Shown here one piece after another: positions 27,001 to 38,375 of a DNA stretch of 64,000 bases; the stretch's first letter is position 1; each line of letters opens with the position of its first letter. Location: contig JH720303.1 in assembly GCA_000231825.2 (NCBI GenBank), positions 892,574 to 956,573 of the forward strand. The letters run 5' to 3'. This stretch comes from Tetrahymena elliotti 4EA (lineage: Eukaryota; Ciliophora; Oligohymenophorea; Hymenostomatida; Tetrahymenidae). A model generated the notes under the pieces. That model saw nothing but the letters and a program-made list of their open reading frames with translations, ran no database searches and was not told the DNA's origin. Made by a program: the position numbers and the translations under genes.

Positions 27001-27882
27001 AATGGAAATAAATTCTTTTACGAAAAACTTTAGAATTATAGAATCTAAATTTATTTATTGATTAATAAAATATATTTTTATTGTTCATATTTAATCATTT
27101 TTTAGTTAATTTCTTTATATAAGAAAATAATTTTAGTAATCTAAATTCAATTAAATTTTATAATTTATTAAATTTATTTATCTCCTTTAATCTTATTAAA
27201 ACACTTAAAAACTTTTTTTTTGCTTTAATAGATCTAAAATCAAAAATAAATAATTAAGAATAATTTGATTAAATATATTACTGAATTCATTAATTTGAAA
27301 CTTCAGGTAGATTATTATTCCATCCTTTATGGTATTAAATTGTGCTATCCTATTTTAAAAGTTAATAATTTATAAAATTCTGAGATAGTTATTAACTTTT
27401 TGTGTGAATAAAATTACTATGATAACTAAAAATCTAGCTAATTAATTGTAAATAGCAGTAGAATTATTAAAACGAGTATCGTGCTTGAATTTCTTATTTT
27501 CATGTATTGCATAGTTTTCTCTGAATTTAAATTTTTTGCATGATATTATCTATAGATATTTAAACAAAATATTCATAAGTTGAAAGTTTTTGAATGATTT
27601 TTGATTTTGAAACAAATAAATTAGCAATTTTGATTATTTTATTTATGATGATGGTATCATAAATAAAAATTTTATTGTTAATTATGAAATCAAAAAATAA
27701 TAAATTACATTAATGAAAAGATATCACAACAAAAGAAAAGTGATTTATAGATCATTCATCTAAGAAAATATTGTGAATATATCAAATCAGATCGATCTAA
27801 GAAAAAATAATAAAGAAAATAAATAAAAATTAAAACAATCTTAACGATATAACAAAAGAAAGAAAAGAGTAATAATTATATT
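24081..27882. other. Gene-poor AT-rich stretch with G-poor strand-biased blocks
   Basis: About 3.8 kb without a supportable gene. Blocks at about 24186-24400, 26390-26600 and 27720-27880 are strikingly A/C-rich and nearly free of G on the plus strand. The last one lies just upstream of the MORN gene start and may be its promoter or 5' UTR. In the first block a 9-base word, ATCTTTCGA, occurs twice. A chromosome-breakage-like core AAACCAACC at 26402-26410 lacks the required following YC. No tRNA-type B box was seen. Confidence 0.45.
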
Positions 27883-30222
27883 ATGTAATCCATTACAAAT
27901 AGCTAGTTTTTATACTAAGGTGGCTACCCAGCTAACTCACCTCCAAGAAAATCATTTTAACCAGAAAAGGAAAGAGAATAGGTTTTGTTGAGAAAGGAGG
28001 AAATCATTAATGAATTCCGTAATACATACTTAAAAAATACTCCTGAAAATGATAAATTACAATAATTGACTTATGCTGATGGAGCCACTTATGTAGGCTA
28101 AATTAGAGATAAAAATGTCAAGCACGGCAAGGGTATGTACACGTAAGGCCTTTATCTTTTTAATTTATTTTCTCATATAAAGCATATAAGCATTTTTGTG
28201 ATTCAATATGGCAACTTTTAATATTTCAGTTTTGCTTTTTTATAAAATTTCTACAAGTTTTGGCATTTTTTACTGAATTTTGAATTTTTAGAAATTTTTA
28301 AAAGTATAATCTATTTCTAACACCAAAATGATACTTTAGTTAAAGCAAGCATGAAAATTAAATTTTTAATTTAAAATTTAATTTTAAATAGCACATTTAC
28401 ATTGTCTTCTTTTATTAATCTATGCAAAAACTTCTATAATTTTATGATTCAGCATCAATATTGAATAGTTTATTCAATCTAGTGTTAATAATTTTGAATC
28501 AAAAATGAAAGATTTTTAGTATTAAAATTTTAATTAAATAAATCATTTAGTTATCCTAACGGTGATATTTATCTTGGTGACTGGAAAGATGACTTCTTCA
28601 ATGGAAATGGTGTTTATATTTTCAGTATTGGTGAAAGATATGAAGGACAATTAGTTAATGGATACAAGCACGGTCGTGGAAAGTAATAATAATAAATAAT
28701 TTATTTGTCAAGATATCTATAAAATGTAATAGATACCAAGATATTTAGTTAAAAAGTATACTATTTAATTATAAAATATGATGAAATATTTATAAATGTT
28801 TACAAAAAAATATTTTATTCAATATTTTTTAATAGATATTAGGATATTGAAATTTAAATTTTAAGGAAAAAAATTATTAATAAAAAAGTTAATAATTTTG
28901 AAAAAATGGTTAGATAGAAGATAAGAATATTTCCCAATTAACTGCATTTACATTTATGACGGATAAAAATTATTTTCAATAAAAAAATAGATATTTCTAT
29001 GTAAATGGTAATATTTACTAAGGAGAATGGAGAGAAGATAAAAAAGATGGCCGTGGTGTTTATTAATACAATACTACAGGTGAAAAGTATGAAGGAGAGT
29101 GGAGAAACGGTGAAAGACACGGAAAAGGAACTTACTACTTCGCTTTTGGAGATGTTTATGATGGATCGTAATCACATGATAATTATTTTTAAATTTTTAG
29201 ATTTATCTTGAATAAACTTAAATTTAATTGCAAAATATTTTTTACTTAAATATGTTATTAACTGAGATTTATTGAGCTGTTTATTAAAGCATTTTTAATT
29301 AAAAATAAAAGTTGGGAAAATGGCTGCAAAAATGGATATGGTGTTTTGACCTATGCATCTGGTGCTAGATATGAAGGAATGTGGGCCAGAGATCGTGCTA
29401 ATGGACGTGGTATCATGTACTATGCTAACAATGATAAATACGATGGAGAAGTAAGATAAAAGTAATAAAGTCAACATTTTTATTAAAATTTTGTTAATAA
29501 TTAATAACAGTGGGCTGATGGAGCTAAACAAGGTAAAGGTGTCTACTATTTCCATGATGGTAGTCGCTATGAAGGAGATTGGGTATAAGATTATAAGAAT
29601 GGCATTGGCTTATTTATCCATGTCAACGGAGATAGATATCAAGGAGAATTTAAAGAAGGAGAAAAGAGTGGAAAAGGTGTTTATAACTACAGCAATGGAG
29701 ATAGATATGAAGGTAAATATTAAAAAAGACATAAAATTAAGCAAGTTTAGAAAGCTTTCAATTTAAATTTTCAACACAATTAATTTTTTTAAATTAGTTT
29801 ACTTTAGAAAAAATTAAATGATTATTTATAAAATAAAATTACAGGTGAATGGTAAAACGATAAGAGACATGGCCGCTTAGGTACATTATACATGCAAAAT
29901 GGTGATAGATACTCTGGTGAATGGAAGGATGGTGAAAAGAATGGTTAAGGTGTTTATGAATTTTCCAATTTTGATGTCTACGAAGGTTATTGGTTGAATG
30001 GAAAGCGTCATGGTAAGGGTATTTACAGATGGAATAATGGTGAACATTACAATGGAGATTGGAAGAATGATAGAATGAATGGTTATGGAGTAAATTATCA
30101 AATTTATTTTATGATTCTTTTTAATTGTTTTTTAAACTTAAATGTAGGTTTTCACAAAGGTTGATGGTTCTGTTTATGAAGGAGAATTTAAAGACGATGT
30201 TGCTGTTTAGACACCTTACTGA
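27883..30222 (+). CDS. MORN-repeat protein, 15 repeats (radial-spoke-like)
   Basis: Seven exons whose phases join exactly: 27883-28142, 28551-28682, 28991-29167, 29312-29450, 29511-29712, 29845-30089 and 30148-30222 (TGA 30220-30222), giving 409 residues. After about 65 non-repeat residues (start MQSITNSQFLYQGGYPANSP) the protein is 15 tandem MORN repeats, each with a Y-x-G-x-W/F core such as IYLGDW, KYEGEW, RYEGMW, RYSGEW and VYEGYW, and the linker G-x-G-x-Y/L. It has no kinase, transmembrane or signal segment. MORN arrays of this size occur in radial-spoke proteins (RSPH1, RSPH10B) and in membrane-associated scaffolds. A ciliary or cortical scaffold role is inferred, not shown. The first intron (408 nt) is long for this window. 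The neighbour at 30.5-32.2 kb is a decayed gene that also carried MORN repeats and runs convergently, which suggests local duplication of repeat-bearing genes. Confidence 0.92.
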
Positions 30223-30472
30223 AAAAATTTAATAATATTCTTTCTATCAATTTATAAATTTTAACACTTCTCAAACTTAATAATATTTTATAAGAATTAT
30301 ATTAAATTTTCTATATTTTACTTTCTGTTGTTTACAATAAGTAGATCATTCTAAAAAACAAAAATATTTAAAAAAAATAAATTCTTAAAAAAAAATACTA
30401 TTTAAAATAAATCATTATTCAATCAATTTGAAAAAATAACATTTAATTATTCATTTTACTAAAAAAAGCATT

Positions 30473-32201
30473 TCAATTTTAATATTAATCATCAACCCAC
30501 TAACCTCCTTTAAAAGTTCCTTTTTATTTATCGTAGAATCTACCTTATCCGTTCCTTTTATTATTTTTGAAATAGTCTTTATATAGATTGCCATTTTTCC
30601 ATACTTTAACCCCAAAGCCTTCTTTTTTACCTTTTACCCATTTACCATCTTAACTTTTTTAAGTTTCTAATTTATTATAATAATATATTCCTTATCCATC
30701 AATTAAGTCATTTTTGAAATTACCTTCATACCCACTCTAAAACCCCAAAGCCTTCTCTTTTACCATTTATCCATTCACCATCATACTTTTTTTAAGTTCT
30801 TTATTCATTTAATAATATGTTCCTATTCCTTCAGATAAATCATTTTTGAACTCACCTTCAAACTTGTCGCCATCTTTCCACTCTCAAACTCCAAGGCCTT
30901 CTCTTTTGCCATTTATCCATTCAACATAATACTTTTTATAAGATCTTTATTCATTATAATAATATACTCCTTTTCTATCAAATAAACTATTTCTGAAATT
31001 GCCTTCATATCTGTCACCATTTTTCCATTCAAAAATCCCAAAGCCTTCTATTTTATCATTATTCACCATCATACTTTTTTGAAATTTGTGATTCATAATA
31101 ATAATACGTTCCTTTTAGATTTTATAAGCCATATTTGTAACTGCCTTCATATCTATCACCATTTTTCCACTCAAAAACCCCAAAACCTTCTCTTTTATCA
31201 TTTACCAATTCACCATCATACTTTTTTGAAGTATCTTCTTCATTATAATAATATGTTCCTTTACCATGCTTTTCACCATCTTAAAACTAGCCTTCATATA
31301 TATCTCCATTCTAATACTATTTAACTTCATATTAATTTTTTAATTTATAGAATTTTTACTTTTAATTTTTTTCAATTTTGTTTAGAAATATTTTAGTGAG
31401 ATTCTTTTTTTTGGTTCGAATTCCATCATTTTAAAAGCTAAATTTGCCAAATCCTTCAATGGATTATCTCCTAAAGAAGGAAATATTCCTTTCTTGATAT
31501 TTATTAAATTAATACCAAATATATTAAGATTACAAAGAAAGCAAAAAATGCACCCCACTGCATAAATATCACATTCCTTTTTCAGTATTCCTTTTAATTA
31601 CTCTGGTGCCATGTAATCTAAGCTTCCACCTTTTACAGAAGTATCTGATCTTGAACCAATCAGATATTTAGACATTCCTAAATCACATATCTTAATTTAG
31701 TTCTTGCTACTAATTAGTATATTTTAAGGTTTTAAATCACTATGAATTATATTTTTGCTATGAATAGCTAAAACACCCTCAATAATTTATGTGCAAATTT
31801 TTTAGATTTCTTCATTATTTAGCTTATTTTATTTAATAAAATTCTGATATTATGTAGTAGAATTCATTCTATTCATCGTAAAGCTATTAATAATTCCTAA
31901 CAACACATGGATGTCTAGTTAAAAGGCATTTCTAATATCCTTAAATATTATTTTTCAAGCTATATGTATCTGTTACTGTTAGAAGCTTAATAACTACAAT
32001 TCTATTGTTATTTTATGAATCATAAGCCTTCTTAACTAGCCCAAAAGCACCAGTATCAACAAGGTAGATTTTATGATAACCATATAATTCTAGGAAATAG
32101 ATAGATAGTGATATTTAACTTGAAGTAAAACAACTTTATTTTCCTTTTAAAAATTACTTAATATCTTCTTTACTTAACTTTATTTCTTTTTGTTCTTGCA
32201 T
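30473..32201 (-). pseudogene. Decayed protein kinase-MORN fusion
   Basis: Reading from a start at 32201, the frame gives a kinase N-lobe with a glycine-loop remnant (DTGAFGLVKKAYD, first glycine lost) and the VVIK lysine. A one-base shift near 31838-31841 breaks it. The C-lobe then continues in another frame: NIIHSDLKPQNIL (Ser in place of the HRD Arg), ICDLGMS in place of DFG, and DYMAPEQ. After about 31340 at least six MORN repeats follow (NGDIYEGQF, NGDRYEGSY, NGDRYEGNF), with frame changes near 31330 and 31055. There is a TGA at 30884-30886 where the repeat needs a codon after GLGV, another frame break near 30800, and a small deletion near 30730. The recognisable end is TGA 30473-30475. 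With several independent lesions this is a pseudogene rather than a sequencing slip. The parent would be a MORN-repeat kinase. Confidence 0.85.
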
Positions 32202-33097
32202 ATTCAAACCAAATATTCTAATAAAATTTAAACTATGCTTTATTTTTATCAATTTTTATTTTTTAATATTTTTTCTTTTTATGATTTAATTGGATTAATA
32301 TTTTGAAAATTTACATCAAATAAAATCTTTTTTACATTAATTATCAAAAAAAAGTACTTCAAAAAATAGAATTATTGAATCTGCTGTATTTTATTTTGAA
32401 ATTTAAAGCATTATTAAAAATAAAAAAATTTCAGACTTTAAAAATTCAACGATTTTTTTTGTAAAATATTGTTTTTAATGTTATTTTGTGGCTTGTCTTT
32501 ATTTTATTTTGCAACAATTTAAAATATTATACATAAAATGATCAAGTTAATTAGATTATTTAATAATTTATATATTTTTGAAATAATTTAAATTACTTAG
32601 TTTTTAATTAAATAACTTTAAATAAAAGATTAATTGCTAAAATAATAAAATTAAATTTAGAGTAAAAAAAATAAACATAGAAAATAAAATTAAATAATTT
32701 AAATATGTTAAATTTGACATAATATTGACTTGCTAAAAAAGAAGCCTCTCTTTAAATTAAAACACTATTTAAATATGTTATTGCGTAAAGTCAGCAATTT
32801 ATACATTTAGATTGATTTTTAAATTTATCAATATTTGCTTGAGTTTGTATTTTGCATTTATGAATATTTAAATAGATAGCTTAAAGTAATAAAGATATAA
32901 TTATTTTACAAGATATACAAAATGTTTATTAACTTTTTATGTCAATGTGATAAGTGAGTGTGTTAAATTTAAATAGATTTAAATCAGTCAACATAAAAGA
33001 TTAACAAAAAAATCTTTCAATTTTATACTTAAATCAATTGTTTTACTATAAGTTAAAGTATTTAAAATTGTTTAAATTTATATATTCATTATTTATT
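32202..33097. other. Intergenic, very AT-rich
   Basis: About 900 bp between the 5' end of the kinase-MORN pseudogene and the 3' end of the eS1 gene, both on the minus strand. It would contain the eS1 3' UTR and whatever remains of the pseudogene promoter. No coding potential or RNA gene seen. Confidence 0.5.
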
Positions 33098-35320
33098 TCA
33101 CTCGGCGAGTAAGTTCTTAGCATCAGTTTCTTCGGGAGCACCATCTCTACCAGTGGCCTTTTCACCCTTCTTTTCGTGGGAGTATAATTCAGCGATCTTG
33201 GTAGCTAATTTATTTGAAAGTAAAGATTAGAAAAATTAATAGAATAAATTTATCATTTAGGAATAAGCAAAGAAAAATATTTACCATCTAATTTGGGTCT
33301 CTTGAGAACCTTGACCTTTCTAATGGTGATGTTTTAGAGAGGGAAGATGTTCTTAGTTTCCTTTTCAATCTTCCTGAGGTAGTCTTCACCAATGAGGTTC
33401 TTGGAGAACTCAGCAATACCTAACTTAGCAGCTTCGTTGGTGATGAAAGTGTTGATCTTTCTTCTGATGGCTCTGACTTGAGAGTGCTTAGCATAAGAAG
33501 TAGAGGTAGAGGATTGCTTACCAGAAACCTTCTTGGTGAAAGCGAGGGTGAAGACTCTGATGATGTAACCGTCGTTGGTCTTGCAATCAACTCTAGCTTC
33601 GATGAGAGTTTACCACTTTCTGATCATAGAGCATAACTTATCTCTGGTGATGTCCAAACCGTAGAAAGAGGTCTTAGCGTTTCTACCGTCGACTTCATCA
33701 ATAACCAACTTAACCTTTCTCCTATTATTTTCAAAAATATATTAAGTAAGAGGATTTTCTAATTCATTTTTATTTCAATCATCATCAACTTATCACAATA
33801 AAAGTGCTAAAAGATGTTAAATGATTTTAGCTAAAATTCTAATAATTTATTTTGATTCCAAAAAAAATTAACTACTTCAAAAAATATCCTACTATTTCTT
33901 TTACTCTATATGTTTTATCACTAATGAATGTTTATATTACTATTTAATTTTAGAAACTATTTGATATGATGGTGTAGCAATTTTTAGATTTTTATTATTT
34001 TTATTATTTTAATTGTTTGTATTTTTGTTGATTACTTTTTAGGGTTACTAATTTATCATTCCTTTTTAGTTGATTTAAATATGACTATCAAAGTAGCAGT
34101 TGGATATTGATTGATTTACAGCTTAGCCACTTTCATTTAATATCTGATATTCTTCTTTTATTTGCATTGTGAATTCAAATTCATGATTTTGATTTGCTCA
34201 ATGCAAAATTGGATAAGTAGATAAGGATGCTTTATATATTTTTTAATTAATAATCATACCAGCTCTTGTCTCCAGAGTTATCCTTAAGATCAGCAAGAGT
34301 GGATTCGACGACTCTTCCCTTAATTTCTTCAGAGGCAATTCCTAATAAAATAAAATAATTTATTAATTAAATTGATATTGATGTTGATGCTTAAGAATAT
34401 TTATTGGATTTTCAAAACAAATTGCTGATTGAATTTTCATGTTATTATATTAATTCAGATATTTTTATTTTGAAAATTTTTTGCTCATTCAATTTTCTGA
34501 AAAAATTTTAATTTTAAAACATTTTATCAGTGATCAAATGAGTAAGAATTTCAGAATATTTAATTATTAATAGTGCATTTAGTATTTAAGTGATTGCTCT
34601 TTATTTGGACTTATGAAATGCGGAGAAATTAAATTGTATGATAAAGTGTCTGTCAATCAACCCTTATATTTATGCATAAAATTAAAAGATATCTCCAATT
34701 AATTCCTTTATATTTTAGAGAGCTTTTGGATACAAATATCAAAAAAAGCTAACATTTAATTCAATTTCTCCTTCATCGTAGTCAATCCAATTTATTTAAT
34801 TTATATCAATTTCTAGATGTCTATTGCTAACTTTAAATGCTACTTGCTAATCTCTTATTTTACTTTTACTACTATTCTTTTCTACATATTTATAGATTTA
34901 ATTTTTTATTAATTAATTGCCCTATCCACAATTTGAATTTGTACAATCTAAATGAGTAAGCTTGCAATTAGTGGTGAAACAGTTTACTAATATGTATGAT
35001 TTGGTGAATGTTATAGAATTGGTTCTTGCGTAAAGTAGATTTAAAGTTGTCAGATATTCAAAAAAAAGGACAATATTCAAAAAATGCAATTTGTTTTGAA
35101 AATAAGGAGAATAGAGGAGAGAAATAGAAATCATGATGGAAAAATTCTTACTGTTGCCGGAGCTCTTGGTGACGAGGGTCTTACCGAAGGACTTGGAGGA
35201 GAAGGGAATAGGAGCTCTGAAGTCGTACCATTCCTTTCTAGAAAGGGGGTCGATAGTTCTCTTCTTGGCGCCCTTCTTACCACCACCAGCCTTCAAACCA
35301 GGATTCTTACCTTGAGTCAT
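33098..35320 (-). CDS. RPS3A: 40S ribosomal protein eS1 (S3a)
   Basis: Small-subunit ribosomal protein eS1, 264 residues. Exons on the minus strand in transcript order: 35320-35152, 34341-34260, 33721-33285 and 33204-33098 (TGA 33098-33100), all phases consistent. The start [20 protein letters not shown], then [47 protein letters not shown], the central [20 protein letters not shown] and a Lys/Glu-rich tail match the eS1 family end to end. The protein lies near the mRNA exit side of the 40S subunit. Codon use is more GC-rich and biased (AAG, TCC, GGT, GTC) than neighbouring genes, as expected for a highly expressed gene. The first two introns are long (810 and 538 nt) compared with about 60-80 nt for most introns here. 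The 5' end faces MAK16, so the two genes share a divergent promoter region. Confidence 0.97.
33722..34259 (-). other. Long second intron of the eS1 gene (538 nt)
   Basis: Bounded by GT (34259-34258) and AG (33723-33722) on the minus strand. A TTGATGATGATTG stretch near 33780 resembles a snoRNA C box, but no CTGA box follows before the intron end, so no RNA gene is called. Confidence 0.75.
34342..35151 (-). other. Long first intron of the eS1 gene (810 nt)
   Basis: Bounded by GT (35151-35150) and AG (34343-34342) on the minus strand. It is more than ten times longer than most introns in the window. I looked on both strands for box C/D snoRNA signals, since ribosomal protein introns often host snoRNAs, and found no convincing C and D box pair. 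Confidence 0.8.
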
Positions 35321-36141
35321 TTTTACTTTTGTTCCTTTTTTGTTTTGTGTTTTATTATCTTTAATTATTTCTTAAAAAATTACCCTTGTATTGCTTTTTT
35401 AGCTTTGATAACTAATTTAACCCTAAAATTCTTATTATTTTCAAACTATCCCTGGATCAAATTAAACCAATTAATTTTACACTCTAAAAGAGAATCTCCT
35501 TTGATAATTAAATACAAAAAACAAAATCTATAGAAAAATACATGCAAGATTCCTTATTCCTCCCGCGACTAAATACAAATATTTACTATCATTTTTGCAA
35601 AGGGCACATAATAACAATTACCTTTTCATTCATTTTAATTAGATAACATTTATTCTTTTTCATACCTATATTCTTACAAGTATAAATCTTATTAAAACTA
35701 TAAAGCAATTCTTCTTGGTTTTTCTTCTTTTGATTTTTGTAAAAAGTAATAACAAATAATCAAACAAAAAAATTAAAAATCAAAGCAAATCCTAGTTTAG
35801 TTTATAAAAGCTCACAAACCCTTCATTTTATACACCTACAAGTAACGCTAATTGCAAATTATAACATAGTATTTTTTATTTTCATCAATCAACAAGTACC
35901 CAAGCTAGCAGAAAATACTTCTATTCCAAGAAATAGTAAGATTAAGAGAAAATCTATCAAAAAACATTTTATTTTTCTGCTACTACTTTCATCAAAAACT
36001 CCATTAAAGGAAACCCTAATAATGATGAACAGATTATTGATTTTAGCAAAATGAAAAAAATTATTTCTTCAACAATAAATTTGTTTCATTAGATTAAATA
36101 TGTTCTATTAATAATAGGTAAATATAAAATTCTGATTAAAA
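35321..36141. promoter_or_regulatory. Divergent promoter region between eS1 (-) and MAK16 (+)
   Basis: About 820 bp separates the two start codons, so the promoters of a ribosomal protein gene and a ribosome-assembly gene must both lie here. The first stretch upstream of eS1 is T-rich on the plus strand. AACCCTAA words occur at about 35418 and 36014, resembling the telo-box found upstream of ribosomal genes in plants. Similar words also occur in the desert at 56-58 kb, so the match may be chance. Joint regulation is inference from layout. Confidence 0.45.
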
Positions 36142-37622
36142 ATGTAAATCGACGAAGTTGTTTGGTAAATTATCAATCGTTAATAATGCTCCTTTAAAGT
36201 CAAGTAAGCAATACAGCATTATATTTAAATTATTTCATATAGCATAAGAATGAAATAAGCATCATTTGTTTATAAATTATTTTATTAATATGAAATAGAA
36301 CTGAAACTAGAAATTTCTGCAGAAATGAATATAATTTAACAGGTTTATGCAATCGTCAAGCTTGTCCTTTAGCCAATTCCTAATATGCTACAGTAAAACA
36401 CGAAAAGGGTATATGCTACCTCTACATTAAAACTGTTGAACGTGCTCACTCACCTGCTAACATGTGGGAAAAAATCGAGCTTTCTAAAAACTATGAGAAG
36501 GTAATAAAAAAAATTAATAATAAATTTAAATTTAAAAATAGAAATAAAACCTATTTAACAACTTTAATCCTCCTTAATTTTATCGTTATTATTAACCAAT
36601 AACTTACTATTAAGTTCAGCTCTACATATTTTTATTTGAGGATTAAATTTCAGTAGAAATATCTTTTTAATTAATAGATTTTTTGCTCTTCCTGCAAAAT
36701 GCATTAATTTCTATTAATTTTATCAAAAAAAAAATCAATCTTACAAAAAAATAATTTGATTCATTTAATTTTAAAAAATTTATTTTATTTAATCCAAATA
36801 GGCTCTTGCTTAAATAGATGAAAACCTTCCTTATTGGTCTAATTTTGTTGTCCATAAATGTAAATAAAGATTAACAAAGCTTAGATAGATGCTTATTCGT
36901 ATCAGAAAAATGAAAGTCAAGGGATTGTAAAAAAAATTAAATTTACTTTAAAATGATTTCATTTTTATTTTTTAATTTAACAGCAAAGAAATAGTACCTA
37001 TTAAGAAGAAAGCAGAAAGAAGAGATAAAATCAGAGAAGTTAAAGCTTTACAAGCTGCTCATATTGAAGAATCAATTGAAAAGGAATTACTTGATAGACT
37101 TAAATCTAATGTCTATGAAGAAATATATAATACATATCCTAAGGCATTCAATAAAGTCATGGATAATAATGAAATTTATGAATAAGAAGAAGAATAAGAT
37201 CAAGATGAATTATCTGAAGCTAACAATAGTGATGCTGAGTTAGTATATGATGAAGATGATGATGAAGAAGGAGAAGATGATTTTGATGATGAAGAAGACT
37301 TTGATGACGAAGAAGAAGATGAAGAAGATTATGATGATGATGATGATGATGGCGAAATAGCTACCAAGGATAATTGTAAAAAATATAATATCTAAAATTA
37401 GCAAATAAAAAATTATTTTATTTAATAAAAAAAGCAATTAACTCCAAAAGAAAATCTAAATAATAAACAAATGACTCTGATGAAGATGATGATGAAGAAG
37501 AAATTACTAAGAGTAAAAAACCTGTTAAGAAGGGTAAAAAGATATAACCTAAAGTTAGATTGGAATACGAAAAGGAAGACAATCTTAAAGAAAAAGCTAC
37601 AAACGTTGACTTAGATTATTGA
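36142..37622 (+). CDS. MAK16: MAK16 ribosome biogenesis factor
   Basis: Nucleolar factor needed for 60S subunit assembly, 322 residues. Exons: 36142-36203, 36299-36500, 36802-36926, 36984-37375 and 37435-37622 (TGA 37620-37622), phases all consistent. The start MQIDEVVWQIINRQQCSFKV, the conserved [38 protein letters not shown] and [12 protein letters not shown], then [20 protein letters not shown] and [19 protein letters not shown] follow the MAK16 family closely. The early Cys residues match the zinc-binding cluster described for this protein. After about residue 190 comes a long Asp/Glu tract (about 37190-37350), then a basic segment and the conserved VRLEYEKE near the C terminus. The acceptor of the last intron (AG at 37433-37434) was chosen because it alone restores the conserved frame; the later AG at 37449-37450 does not. 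Confidence 0.96.
37190..37350 (+). repeat. Acidic low-complexity tract (GAT/GAA repeats) inside MAK16
   Basis: A run of Asp and Glu codons, mostly GAT, GAA and GAC, with a pure GAT stretch at about 37331-37350. It encodes the acidic region common in nucleolar proteins. Such trinucleotide runs can vary in length between strains. Confidence 0.8.
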
Positions 37623-38375
37623 AGCAGCAAATGTAATAAAGAAAATAATTATCAGTGAAAATTTTCGAATTAGATTAGAATACAAACCTATTAATAAAAT
37701 ATAAATATTAAACTACTTTGAAAATGGAAGATATTTAAATATTTTTAATTTGGGTATAAATTATTTTTTTGGTATTTTTTACTCAAATCAAGCTATGCTC
37801 TGTAAATTCAGTAAATAATTATTATATAATATAAACTCTCATAATGAAATAATTTTAATATTCCTCTCACTTTATCTTAAACAATTGCATACATATTTCT
37901 ATGTTTTATATATACTAAGATTGATAATTAATTAATTTTATTATTTTATATTTTCAATTTATTAAAAATAATTTTCTTCAAAATATATAAATCTTCTATC
38001 CTTTTTAGCCTATTCATTCAAAGGAATAATTGAAAATAAGTTTTAAATAGTATCTATCACATTAAATAGTTATTGAACAAAAAAGATTTTCTAATAAGAA
38101 TTAATTTATCTTTTTTTAAATACCAAAAGAAATCTAAATAATACATCTAAACATGTAGAATGCTCATTATTATTTTTTTTCATAAATTTTTTTTAGTTTT
38201 GAAAAAAATTTTAAATTGTATGAAAAAGTATTAGATAAAATATTTATTTTCCAAAAAAGCTATTTCTAAACATATGAAATAATTTATTTTTGAATTTTAT
38301 TTAGAATTAAAATATTAAATTAAATTAAAAGAAAATAACACTTAAATAAATTTAATTTTTAAATAAATAGTTAAT
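37623..38375. other. Convergent intergenic region
   Basis: About 750 bp between the stop codons of MAK16 (+) and the WD40/solenoid gene (-). It is AT-rich with no coding signal, and presumably holds both 3' UTRs. Confidence 0.5.

Noticed and set aside
28938..30101. Minus-strand open frames over the MORN gene
   Set aside because: They mirror the regular MORN codon pattern; the plus-strand protein is clearly the conserved one.
31079..31324. Plus-strand His-rich frame across the kinase-MORN pseudogene
   Set aside because: It is the antisense of MORN repeats on the minus strand; the His-rich look comes from reading GATATGAAGG-type codons backwards.
33722..35151. Box C/D snoRNA inside the eS1 introns
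   Set aside because: A TGATGA-like word is present near 33780, but no CTGA box follows in the correct orientation and spacing on either strand.
35084..35533. Plus-strand open frames across the eS1 first exon
   Set aside because: They are antisense shadows of the conserved minus-strand eS1 coding sequence and its biased codons.
35321..36141. AACCCTAA words as true telo-box promoter elements
   Set aside because: The same words occur several times in the gene-poor 56-58 kb stretch, so enrichment at the eS1/MAK16 promoter is not shown.
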